Source of the DNA: Thiomicrorhabdus sp.
GTDB lineage: Bacteria; Pseudomonadota; Gammaproteobacteria; Thiomicrospirales; Thiomicrospiraceae
Length of the DNA: 14,969 nucleotides
Direction: 5' to 3'
NCBI GenBank assembly: GCA_021648185.1
Contig: JAKITH010000011.1
Span: 1 to 14,969 of the forward strand
Both the position numbers and the translations under genes were made by a program. How positions within the stretch are numbered: position 1 is the stretch's first letter; each line of letters opens with the position of its first letter. Below are positions 8,557 to 14,886 of this stretch, in pieces. Below the pieces are notes generated by a model. The model searched no databases, had not been told where the DNA came from, and saw nothing but the letters and a program-made list of their open reading frames with translations.

Positions 8557-9255
8557 ATGAAATTCATTATCAGTCGTTACAACCCAGAAATTGACCAAGA
8601 CCCTTACGATCAAACACTAGAGCTAGATGATGCACTGCTATTTCCAGACAGTATGTTACTGGATGCTCTACACCTACTCAGAGAACAAGACCCCAGCTTG
8701 GCCTACCGCTCCTCCTGCCAAGAAGGCGTATGTGGTTCAGACGGCATGAACGTCAATGGTAAAAATCGTTTAAGTTGCGTCACTTCTTTGTCTGAACTAG
8801 GCCAAACCGTTACGCTAAGACCCCTCCCCGGCCTGCCGATTATTAAGGACTTAATCATTGATATGACGCTGTTTTACAAACAGTATAAAGCCGTTAAACC
8901 TTACTTAGAAAGCCTTCCGCTGGATCTTGAAAAAGAGCACTTACAAAGCCCTGAAGAGCGCGCCAAATTAGACGGTAGCTACGAGTGTATCCTGTGCGGT
9001 TGCTGCTCAACCAGTTGCCCCTCTTTTTGGTGGAATCCCGATCAGTTTGCCGGCCCTGCCGCTCTGCTTGCAGCCAAACGATTTGTGGTTGATTCACGCG
9101 ATATCAAACACATTGACCGCTTAAAAGAGCTGGACAGTGCCACAACGACCTTCCGTTGCCGTCACATTCAAAACTGCAGCGATGCATGTCCAAAAGGCTT
9201 GGTGCCCAGCCGAGCTATTCAAGAACTTAAGTCCATTATGGTAAAAGACCTATGA
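8557..9255 (+). CDS. sdhB: Succinate dehydrogenase iron-sulfur subunit SdhB
   Basis: Electron-transfer subunit of complex II, carrying electrons from FAD to ubiquinone through three Fe-S clusters; 232 residues (E. coli 238). The N-terminal 2Fe-2S domain has C54, C59, D62 and C74 in SCQEGVCGSDGM and RLSC; Asp as a ligand matches E. coli SdhB. The C-terminal domain has CILCGCCSTSCP (C144, C147, C150, C154) and C201, C207, C211, the sets expected for the 4Fe-4S and 3Fe-4S clusters. PSFWWN (155-160) lies in the quinone-site region. AAGG (8546-8549) is seven bases before the ATG. The stop overlaps the sdhE start by four bases (ATGA). Confidence 0.98.
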   Translation: MKFIISRYNPEIDQDPYDQTLELDDALLFPDSMLLDALHLLREQDPSLAYRSSCQEGVCGSDGMNVNGKNRLSCVTSLSELGQTVTLRPLPGLPIIKDLIIDMTLFYKQYKAVKPYLESLPLDLEKEHLQSPEERAKLDGSYECILCGCCSTSCPSFWWNPDQFAGPAALLAAKRFVVDSRDIKHIDRLKELDSATTTFRCRHIQNCSDACPKGLVPSRAIQELKSIMVKDL

Positions 9256-9551
9256 GTGCCGAGCACTTAATATTAGCCGACAACGAGTTCAATAACTGGC
9301 GCAGAAAAAGTTTGTTTTTAGCCAAACGTGGCAACCTAGAAAGCGAACTTCTTCTCGCAAAGTTTTTAGAAGATTTAAACGAAATTTCAACCGAAAAAGC
9401 ACAGTTATTTCGAGAGTTTCTCAGCGAAAACGACCAAAACCTCTTTCGCTGGCTCATGACTTTTGACCCCAAAATGCCACACGAAGCCGTGCGACCACCC
9501 GATAAGTACCTTGCTCTCATCCAAGAAATCAGAGAAAATTACTTAAAATAA
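9252..9551 (+). CDS. sdhE: FAD assembly factor SdhE (Sdh5/YgfY family)
   Basis: Small cytoplasmic chaperone that promotes covalent attachment of FAD to SdhA. It is 99 residues (E. coli 88), all-helical in this family. The diagnostic RGxxE motif is RGNLE at 26-30, preceded by WRRKSLFLAK, as in WACRRGMREL of E. coli. NLFRWLM at 63-69 matches the conserved DLFNWLM, and the C-terminal YLALIQEIREN matches the usual MVRLIQ helix. The ATGA overlap with the sdhB stop shows translational coupling, so the maturation factor is made with its substrate. In E. coli sdhE is not in the sdh operon; placement at its end is common in other proteobacteria. The call rests on motif and location. Confidence 0.93.
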   Translation: MSAEHLILADNEFNNWRRKSLFLAKRGNLESELLLAKFLEDLNEISTEKAQLFREFLSENDQNLFRWLMTFDPKMPHEAVRPPDKYLALIQEIRENYLK

Positions 9552-9591
9552 CGTGAAAAAATATTTTTTACTGGTTTTCATTTTGAATCTC

Positions 9592-9600
9592 TGGTACAAT
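9592..9600 (+). promoter_or_regulatory. Extended -10 promoter of infA
   Basis: TGGTACAAT (TGn plus TACAAT at 9595-9600) fits an extended -10 element; the hexamer 17 bp upstream (TGGTTT, 9572-9577) is a poor -35, as often with this class. The start site would be near 9607, giving a leader of about 30 nt. AAGGG (9620-9624) is the likely ribosome site, 13 bp before the ATG. Confidence 0.5.
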
Positions 9601-9637
9601 CCGCCCAAATTTTATTATCAAGGGTTTACTTAATCAC

Positions 9638-9856
9638 ATGGCAAAACAAGACGTTATTGAATTCGACGGAATCGTACTAGAAACATTACCAAATACTTTA
9701 TTTAAAGTAGAACTAGAGAATGGCCACAAAATTTTGGCACATATCTCTGGCCGTATGCGTAAAAACTACATTCGAATTTTAGCGGGCGACGCAGTTAAAG
9801 TAGAGCTCACGCCATACGACCTAACTAAAGGTCGCATTACCTATCGTGGTAAATAA
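9638..9856 (+). CDS. infA: Translation initiation factor IF-1
   Basis: Binds the A site of the 30S subunit during initiation. It is 72 residues, identical in length to E. coli InfA, and nearly all of it is one OB fold. Conserved segments are [50 protein letters not shown] and the basic C-terminus TYRGK. The gene has its own extended -10 promoter and ends 29 bp before a strong terminator, so it forms a single-gene unit. In E. coli infA also lies between aat and clpA, so the position agrees with known synteny. Confidence 0.98.
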   Translation: MAKQDVIEFDGIVLETLPNTLFKVELENGHKILAHISGRMRKNYIRILAGDAVKVELTPYDLTKGRITYRGK

Positions 9857-9885
9857 GATCAAATAACGCAGAAAACCCTTTCAAT

Positions 9886-9925
9886 AAAAAAGCCCTTTAA
9901 CGAAATCCGTTAAAGGGCTTTTTTT
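9886..9925. terminator. Strong bidirectional intrinsic terminator between infA and clpA
   Basis: A perfect 17-bp stem (9886-9902 with 9908-9924) with a 5-nt loop (AAATC). Its core is AGCCCTTTAACG/CGTTAAAGGGCT, flanked by A's on the left and T's on the right, giving a U-tract on both strands. It ends infA reading plus and can stop clpA transcripts reading minus. Confidence 0.93.
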
Positions 9926-9939
9926 GTGGTTAGTGGAAA

Positions 9940-9967
9940 AGGGGCAACCACAAGGGGAGATGCCCCT
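9940..9967. repeat. Small inverted repeat / stem-loop
   Basis: AGGGGCA (9940-9946) and TGCCCCT (9961-9967) form a 7-bp GC-rich stem around a 14-nt loop. An overlapping inverted pair GTGGTT (9926-9931) and AACCAC (9946-9951) gives an alternative fold. It could be a remnant of a dispersed intergenic repeat; only one copy is visible here. Confidence 0.35.
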
Positions 9968-9973
9968 ACTCTC

Positions 9974-10134
9974 TATACCCAAATTACTTGGAAATGCGGA
10001 ATTTTTGAGTTTGGCTGAAATTACAAGACAAGGCGCAGTTTGCAGGGAATGGCTAGCCATTCGCAATAACTGTAACGAAGTATTGTGACTTCAGACGGGT
10101 TCAAAAAACTGCATTTCCAAGTAGTTTGGGTATA
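9974..10134. repeat. 161-bp near-palindromic repeat element (MITE-like), 3' of clpA
   Basis: Terminal inverted repeats of 24 bp (9974-9997 and 10111-10134) match at 23 positions; they begin TATACCCAAA and end GGAAATGC on the inner side. The exact middle is a perfect 16-bp palindrome, GAATGGCTAGCCATTC (10047-10062), centred on GCTAGC. The arms between also resemble each other in inverted orientation (my hand alignment gives roughly 60%), so the whole unit could fold into one long hairpin. TA dinucleotides at both edges (outer TATA) could be a target duplication. There is no coding capacity. It ends 3 bp from the clpA stop codon. It looks like a MITE or large REP-type element; mobility is inferred, since only one copy is visible. 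Confidence 0.7.
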
Positions 10135-10137
10135 TAT

Positions 10138-12366
10138 TTAAAGCGAGGTCACTTTAAATTGCAGCAGATTCTTGACGCAATCAATCTCAACCAAACCGCC
10201 TTTTTGCAGCTCGCCAAACAAAAGTTTATCGGCCAAAGGTTGTTTAATTTTGTCTTGAATCAGGCGTGCCATTGGCCTTGCGCCCATAAGAGGATCGTAC
10301 CCCTCTTTAGCCAACCACTGTCGAGCCGCATCGGTTAAGGTAAGAGTCACTTTTTTCGCTTCTAAGGTACTTTCTAGCGCATAGATAAATTTATTGACCA
10401 CGGAGGCCATAGAGGCTTCTGAAAGTCGATTGAATTGCACCACACCATCTAAACGGTTGCGAAACTCAGGGGTAAATACTTTTTTAAGTTCCGACTCAAA
10501 ATCCATTGTATGATCTTGTTCTGCAAACCCCATGCTAGAACGTGCCATCTGTTCCGCACCCACATTAGAAGTCATGATTAAAATAATATTTCTAAAATCG
10601 GCTTTACGACCGTTGTTGTCGGTGAGTGTTCCGTGATCCATCACTTGCAACAGTAAATTAAATACATCAGGGTGTGCTTTTTCAATTTCATCCAACAACA
10701 CCACCGCATGTGGCTGCTTTGAAACCGCTTCGGTTAATAGACCGCCTTGGTCATAACCAACGTAGCCCGGTGGGGCGCCAATTAAACGAGAAACCGTATG
10801 GCGCTCCATATATTCCGACATGTCAAAACGGAGCATCTCAACTTTTAAATGATTAGCAAGTTGTTGTGCTAACTCGGTTTTTCCCACACCTGTAGGGCCT
10901 GCAAATAAGAACGATCCAGTTGGTTTATTAGGATCGCTAAGACCTGAACGTGCCAGCTTAATCGCTAAACTGATTTGATCGACCGCATGGTCTTGACCAA
11001 ACACAACTCGCTTAAGGCTGCCCGCTAAATCTTGCAATTTATCGCGCTCTTTTTGCGTAATTTGAGAGACAGGAATACGCGCAATACTGGCCACAACCTG
11101 TTGAATCTCAGCCACTCCAATCTGTTTTTTACGTTTCGATACCACAGCCAATGCTTGTTTTGCACCCGCTTCATCAATCACATCAATGGCCTTGTCAGGA
11201 AGCTGTCGATCATTTAAATAACGCGCAGACAGCGCCACGGCTTCTTTTAACGCTGGCAAGGTATACTTCACCTGATGATGTTCTTCGTATTTGGACTTTA
11301 AGCCTTTTAATATTTCAAAGCTCTCTTGAATCGTTGGCTCTTTAACATCCACTTTCTGAAAACGTCGTGCCAAGGCTCTGTCTTTTTCAAACACCCCTCT
11401 AAACTCTTCATAAGTGGTGGCACCCAAACAACGAATTTTTCCTGAGGAGAGCGCAGGCTTCATTAAATTAGAGGCATCCATCGCACCCCCTTGTACCGCA
11501 CCCGCACCAATAACGGTGTGAATTTCATCAATAAAGAGAATGGCATGAGGCATATTTTCTAATGCATTTAATAACGCTTTAAACCGTTTTTCAAAATCGC
11601 CCCGATAACGGGTTCCCGCTAACAGTGCCCCCATGTCTAAACTGTATACCACCGCATCGCTTAAGAGTTCGGGGACATTATTGTGAATAATTTGATACGC
11701 TAAGCCTTCGGCCACGGCAGTTTTCCCCACTCCTGGCTCGCCAACAAGCAACGGATTATTTTTACGACGACGACTTAAAATTTCTAACGTGCGATTAAGC
11801 TCCCAATCACGACCAATAATAGGGTCAATTCGTCCAAGCTCCACCTCTTTATTTAAGTTAGTGGTATACGCTTCAATCGGGGAAGGCTTTTTTTCACCTT
11901 CTTCAGTCATTTGATCGATATTGGGTTGATAGTCTGCCGCTTCCGAAGCGGTCACACCATGAGATAGATAGCTCAATACATCAACGCGCTCTACGCCATG
12001 TGTTTCCAGTAAATACACCGCTTGAGAATCTTGTTCGGCATACAACGAGGCCAATACATGCACGGCTGTTACTTCCGGATACCCATTGGATTGCACCAAA
12101 TAAATAGCACGCTCAATAACGCGCTGAAAACTCATCGTGGGCTGTAACTCTTCAGGCTTTCGGGCAATCATGTCGGACTCTAAAAACTTCTCCAACCCCT
12201 CTTCAATCACCGCCAGATCTGCGCCACACGCACTGATGACTTCTTGCACCTCTTTCACCGCCAACAACTCAAGCAATAGGTGTTCTAACGTCACAAATTC
12301 ATGCTCATACTCATGCGCAACGCTAAACGCATTGCTTAAGGTCATTTGCAATTCATTACTTAACAT
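10138..12366 (-). CDS. clpA: ATP-dependent Clp protease ATP-binding subunit ClpA
   Basis: Hexameric AAA+ unfoldase that feeds proteins to ClpP; with ClpS it degrades N-degron substrates. It is 742 residues from the ATG at 12366 (E. coli 758). The N-domain (1-140) begins MLSNELQMTLSNAF, aligning with the E. coli start. AAA module 1 has Walker A GEPGVGKT (209-216) and Walker B ILFIDE (276-281); module 2 has GPTGVGKT (490-497) and VVLLDE (555-560), with GARPMAR near sensor 2. The ClpP-docking loop reads MGF (612-614) where E. coli has IGL. An in-frame start at 12387 is unlikely: GGAGG (12378-12374) is seven bases before the ATG at 12366, which overlaps the clpS TGA by one base; a second ATG at 12369 is also possible. 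The 3' end runs into the palindromic element and the shared terminator. Confidence 0.98.
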   Translation of the reverse strand: MLSNELQMTLSNAFSVAHEYEHEFVTLEHLLLELLAVKEVQEVISACGADLAVIEEGLEKFLESDMIARKPEELQPTMSFQRVIERAIYLVQSNGYPEVTAVHVLASLYAEQDSQAVYLLETHGVERVDVLSYLSHGVTASEAADYQPNIDQMTEEGEKKPSPIEAYTTNLNKEVELGRIDPIIGRDWELNRTLEILSRRRKNNPLLVGEPGVGKTAVAEGLAYQIIHNNVPELLSDAVVYSLDMGALLAGTRYRGDFEKRFKALLNALENMPHAILFIDEIHTVIGAGAVQGGAMDASNLMKPALSSGKIRCLGATTYEEFRGVFEKDRALARRFQKVDVKEPTIQESFEILKGLKSKYEEHHQVKYTLPALKEAVALSARYLNDRQLPDKAIDVIDEAGAKQALAVVSKRKKQIGVAEIQQVVASIARIPVSQITQKERDKLQDLAGSLKRVVFGQDHAVDQISLAIKLARSGLSDPNKPTGSFLFAGPTGVGKTELAQQLANHLKVEMLRFDMSEYMERHTVSRLIGAPPGYVGYDQGGLLTEAVSKQPHAVVLLDEIEKAHPDVFNLLLQVMDHGTLTDNNGRKADFRNIILIMTSNVGAEQMARSSMGFAEQDHTMDFESELKKVFTPEFRNRLDGVVQFNRLSEASMASVVNKFIYALESTLEAKKVTLTLTDAARQWLAKEGYDPLMGARPMARLIQDKIKQPLADKLLFGELQKGGLVEIDCVKNLLQFKVTSL

Positions 12367-12683
12367 CATGCGACCTCCGACTGGCACATTAATGGATGGT
12401 TATTGGCACGTGCATAATTATTTACTTGCTGAACTTTCATCTCTGCGATTTCTCGACTGAATACACCACAAACCCCTTTTCCATCATGATGAACCGCCAA
12501 CATAATTGCGGCGGCTCTCTCCTCATCTAACCCAAAAAAACGTTGCAATACCTCGACCACAAAGTCCATAGGGGTATAGTCATCATTTAACAGTACAACT
12601 TGATAGCGTTTAGGGGGTTCTACTTTAGCTTTAGCGCGGTCTAACAGCAATTGACCGTCATCGTATTCAGGGTTCTGTGGCAT
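12366..12683 (-). CDS. clpS: ATP-dependent Clp protease adaptor ClpS
   Basis: Adaptor that binds N-terminal Leu, Phe, Tyr or Trp and hands the protein to the ClpA N-domain. It is 105 residues (E. coli 106). LLNDDYTPMDFVVEVLQRFF contains the N-degron pocket residues N33, D34 and D35; H65 in MLAVHHDGKG matches E. coli H66. GVCGVFSREIAEMKV and the C-terminal ARANNHPLMC are also typical. The N-terminal 20 residues are variable, as expected. The TGA overlaps the clpA start, so the two are translationally coupled. The ribosome site is weak (GAGAG). The 90-bp spacer upstream carries an 11-bp motif shared with the region beyond the J-protein gene. Confidence 0.97.
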   Translation of the reverse strand: MPQNPEYDDGQLLLDRAKAKVEPPKRYQVVLLNDDYTPMDFVVEVLQRFFGLDEERAAAIMLAVHHDGKGVCGVFSREIAEMKVQQVNNYARANNHPLMCQSEVA

Positions 12684-12734
12684 TTATTTTCATTACTCTC
12701 TATTTTTTTTCACTTATTCTCTAAAGGAAACCTT

Positions 12735-12745
12735 TCGTACAAAGG
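12735..12745 (-). repeat. 11-bp motif, copy A, upstream of clpS
   Basis: On the minus strand this reads CCTTTGTACGA and continues AAGG, giving CCTTT/AAAGG arms around a 5-bp centre. It lies about 50 bp upstream of the clpS ATG. The identical 11-mer occurs inverted at 13604-13614. It could be an operator or part of a promoter. Confidence 0.35.
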
Positions 12746-12773
12746 CATCTAAAAGATATTCTACCTTATTTTA

Positions 12774-13577
12774 TTAAGAACGAACCAAACGCACATAAAA
12801 ATCCCCTGCTTTGTGCAAATGGTCAGCGGGTATCCCCATTCCTTTGACCTTAATAAACCGTTTTGACTCATAACCTTTTGGCACCACAAAACATAATCGC
12901 CCACTCGGACTCTCTAGCTCTAATTTTTTCCCCGCCTTAATTAATAATGCGGGCAGGTAAAAGGTACCATAAATATCCGCCCCCTCTAGCTGAAAACGTA
13001 GACTGTCTAATTGAATGGTAAAACGCACCAAATAATCACCTGGTAGACCTCCAAACAGTCCCTTATACCCCTTTCCTTTCAGTCGAAACGTTTTGCCAGA
13101 AAAGGCCTCACGGGTAAATTTCATTTTCACCTTTAAACCAGGAATGTAAAACGAACCTAGTTTTAACAAACGAATAGCATAACGCAAGGTTAACGGGTAG
13201 GTAATCACCCTATTTTTACCATGAATCGCTTGGTGCGAATGGTATGTTTTATCGGAATACTCTTTGGTTGATTCTTGAGGTTTCGTATTGCGTTGTTCAC
13301 TCGAATAATTTGACGGAGTAGAGCCACCTACCAAACCGCGTTTACTGCGCAAATACTGTTCATAATCGAAGCAATAGGCTTTGCGGTGTTTTTTTAACAC
13401 CTCATATGCCACCGCAACTTCTTGAAACTTTTTTTGCGCATCATGAATGGTCGATACATCAGGATGATAGCGCCGTGCCATTTTGCGATACATCACCTTA
13501 ACCGTCTTTTCACAGGCGCCGTAATGCACCCCCAAAACCGCAAAATAATCCACAGAACGATCGTAATGTTGCTTCAA
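12774..13577 (-). CDS. J-domain co-chaperone, DnaJ/CbpA-like without zinc finger
   Basis: Likely Hsp40 partner of DnaK, stimulating its ATPase and presenting substrates. The J-domain covers about residues 9-72, with the essential HPD at 38-40 (RRYHPDVST). A polar Ser/Thr/Gln/Lys-rich linker (about 78-118) replaces the usual Gly/Phe region and there is no CxxCxGxG zinc finger. Two beta-rich substrate-binding folds follow: FRLKGKGYKGLFGGLPGDY marks the first, FIKVKGMGIPADHLHKAGDF the second. The protein (267 residues) stops right after that second fold, without the dimerisation tail of DnaJ or CbpA. The start is a TTG: AAGGG lies five bases upstream, an in-frame stop is just before it, and no ATG occurs until after the J-domain has begun. 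It is co-oriented with clpS 90 bp downstream. J-domain certain, exact subfamily unknown. Confidence 0.9.
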   Translation of the reverse strand: MKQHYDRSVDYFAVLGVHYGACEKTVKVMYRKMARRYHPDVSTIHDAQKKFQEVAVAYEVLKKHRKAYCFDYEQYLRSKRGLVGGSTPSNYSSEQRNTKPQESTKEYSDKTYHSHQAIHGKNRVITYPLTLRYAIRLLKLGSFYIPGLKVKMKFTREAFSGKTFRLKGKGYKGLFGGLPGDYLVRFTIQLDSLRFQLEGADIYGTFYLPALLIKAGKKLELESPSGRLCFVVPKGYESKRFIKVKGMGIPADHLHKAGDFYVRLVRS

Positions 13578-13603
13578 CTGAACCCTTTATGCGCCTTATG
13601 AGA

Positions 13604-13614
13604 CCTTTGTACGA
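13604..13614 (+). repeat. 11-bp motif, copy B, in the divergent spacer
   Basis: CCTTTGTACGA on the plus strand, the inverted copy of 12735-12745. It sits inside a wider inverted pair GAGAC (13600-13604) and GTCTC (13619-13623), 27 bp upstream of the TTG start of the J-domain gene, a position where a repressor or transcript hairpin could act. Confidence 0.35.
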
Positions 13615-13677
13615 GAGAGTCTCCTTATAAATTAGCGCTTTTTAATTTGTAACGACTTTAATTCTGGCTTAATTTTA

Positions 13678-13685
13678 CCCCCCCC
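13678..13685. other. C8 homopolymer tract in the divergent spacer
   Basis: Eight consecutive C in an otherwise A/T-rich spacer between the J-domain gene and the PhnA-domain gene. Runs of this length can vary by slippage. The rest of 13578-13799 holds the motif copy B, the 22-codon ORF and no convincing promoter pair. Confidence 0.5.
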
Positions 13686-13702
13686 TATTTAAAAACAAAA
13701 GC

Positions 13703-13771
13703 TTAAACAGGCAAAATAGCCAACAATCTCAAAATAAAACAGGCGATAATAATGCCCAATATTTTCAGCAT
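13703..13771 (-). CDS. Possible 22-residue hydrophobic membrane peptide
   Basis: A short ORF upstream of the J-domain gene on the same strand. It begins MLKILGIIIACFIL, has a single Arg in the middle and ends LAILPV, so nearly the whole peptide could form one membrane helix. A weak AGG lies seven bases before the ATG. Its stop is 125 bp before the J-protein start. T-rich DNA readily yields hydrophobic codons, so this may be chance; it could also be a small membrane protein or leader peptide. Confidence 0.25.
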   Translation of the reverse strand: MLKILGIIIACFILRLLAILPV

Positions 13772-13799
13772 AACAATACCTATTTTGGATTAAACATAT

Positions 13800-14366
13800 A
13801 TGAGCATCGAACAAACTTTATTAAACCGCAGTAATAACCAATGTGAACTGTGTGGTTCAACCGAATCGTTAAGCGTTATGGAGGTTGCTCCATCCAATGG
13901 CACCGCTGAACAAGCCGTTTTAATCTGCCAAACCTGTAAACATCAAATAGAAGAACCAAGCAGTATGGATGCGAACCATTGGCGCTGCTTAAATGACAGC
14001 ATGTGGAATCCAGAACCCGCTGTGCAAGTATTATCGTTTCGTTTATTAACGGCGCTGCGCTCAGAAGGCTGGCCACAAGACCTATTGGACATAATGTATT
14101 TGGAGGATGAAATCAGAACATGGGCAGAAGCAGGACTGTCAGAAAAGGATGAAACGCCCCCAACCAAAGACAGTAATGGCACTCTTTTACAAGAGGGAGA
14201 CAGCGTTACATTAATTAAAGATCTCGTAGTCAAGGGCGCTAACTTTACCGCCAAACGTGGCACGCTGGTTAGAAACATTCACTTAACCGACAATCCTTTG
14301 CATATTGAAGGGAAAGTGAATGGCACTCAAATTGTACTCGTTGCGGCTTTTCTTAAAAAAGCCTAA
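13800..14366 (+). CDS. PhnA-domain protein with N-terminal zinc-binding region
   Basis: The C-terminal part (about residues 121-188) matches the PhnA/YjdM domain: DSNGTLLQEGDSVTLIKDL, VVKGANFTAKRGTLVRNI and the end VAAFLKKA follow E. coli YjdM closely. Despite the name, this family has no proven role in phosphonate breakdown. The N-terminal half differs from YjdM: C15-x2-C18 (CELCG) and C43-x2-C46 (CQTCKH) can hold one zinc ion, and a helical Trp-rich stretch (about 60-112) joins it to the PhnA domain. Total length is 188 residues against 111 in YjdM. The ATG at 13800 has only a distant TTGGAT as ribosome site. The gene is convergent with the downstream gene, with 17 bp between the stop codons. 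Domain call is firm, function unknown. Confidence 0.88.
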   Translation: MSIEQTLLNRSNNQCELCGSTESLSVMEVAPSNGTAEQAVLICQTCKHQIEEPSSMDANHWRCLNDSMWNPEPAVQVLSFRLLTALRSEGWPQDLLDIMYLEDEIRTWAEAGLSEKDETPPTKDSNGTLLQEGDSVTLIKDLVVKGANFTAKRGTLVRNIHLTDNPLHIEGKVNGTQIVLVAAFLKKA

Positions 14367-14383
14367 CGGTAACCCCTAATCTG

Positions 14384-14827
14384 CTACCCCATTAAAGAAA
14401 CGGGCAAATAGGTTCTAATTTGCTCGGGTGTTTTGGTAACCACGTTTTTATTTAAACTAAATGCGATGTGTTTTTTAAGTTGATTCGAACACGCTTGACG
14501 TAACACGCCTAAAAAAGCAGGCGACGCCACGACAAATAAATTTTCAAACTTATTTAAATTCAATTCATGGCATAAATGCTGTGCAACCCGTTTTGCAAAA
14601 TGGATGTTTTCTTGTTCCTTAGGATCAATTTCACCCACATAAGCATGACCACTAGACCCTTCACTCTCTTTCGATCTTCCCGGCTGGTCACTGATCAAAT
14701 CTTGATCCAATAAACGTCCTTCGGAATGCGTTAAACTTTCGATTTCAACCAGTTCTGCCACAGAATTTTCTGCGGTAAAAATTCGTGCTCTACTACTGTC
14801 TGCAATAAGAATCCAAGCGGGTTTCAT
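14384..14827 (-). CDS. Host-attachment family protein (eRF1-like fold)
   Basis: It resembles the family annotated as protein required for attachment to host cells (Host_attach, PF10116), a cytoplasmic family related to the central fold of release factor eRF1. Features are WILIADSSRARIF (5-17), the EGRLLDQDLISDQPGRS block (36-52), EIDPKEQENIHFAKRVAQHL (66-85), FVVASPAFLGVLRQA (98-112) and the final IRTYLPV. It is 147 residues, typical for the family. The molecular function is not established; the family name comes from a plant-associated bacterium and probably does not describe its role here. ATG 14827 is chosen because AGGAG (14840-14836) lies eight bases upstream; an in-frame TTG at 14833 is too close to it. 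The gene has its own predicted extended -10 promoter. Confidence 0.87.
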   Translation of the reverse strand: MKPAWILIADSSRARIFTAENSVAELVEIESLTHSEGRLLDQDLISDQPGRSKESEGSSGHAYVGEIDPKEQENIHFAKRVAQHLCHELNLNKFENLFVVASPAFLGVLRQACSNQLKKHIAFSLNKNVVTKTPEQIRTYLPVSLMG

Positions 14828-14877
14828 AAACAATACTCCTAGTCATACTGATGATTAAAACACAAAAACCAGTTTTC

Positions 14878-14886
14878 ACTATAGCA
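14878..14886 (-). promoter_or_regulatory. Extended -10 promoter of the host-attachment family gene
   Basis: Minus-strand TGCTATAGT (14886-14878) has the TGn extension and a 5/6 -10 hexamer. The start site would be near 14871, giving a leader of about 44 nt that includes the AGGAG ribosome site. No clear -35 is present, as is usual for this class. The remaining A/T-rich sequence to 14969 shows nothing recognisable. Confidence 0.45.

Noticed and set aside
9553..9571. A/T-only near-palindrome after sdhE as a terminator
   Set aside because: No GC stem; it more likely belongs to the A/T-rich region upstream of the infA promoter.
9857..10137. tRNA gene (serW lies here in E. coli)
   Set aside because: No cloverleaf, anticodon arm or TTC-containing T-arm could be found; the space holds the terminator and repeats instead.
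10126..10338. 70-codon plus ORF starting inside the palindromic element
   Set aside because: It runs antisense to the clpA 3' end; no ribosome site and no homology I recognise.
14345..14363. GGCTTTT/AAAAGCC hairpin at the end of the PhnA-domain gene as terminator
   Set aside because: It lies inside the coding sequence, is only 7 bp and lacks a T-tract on the plus strand.
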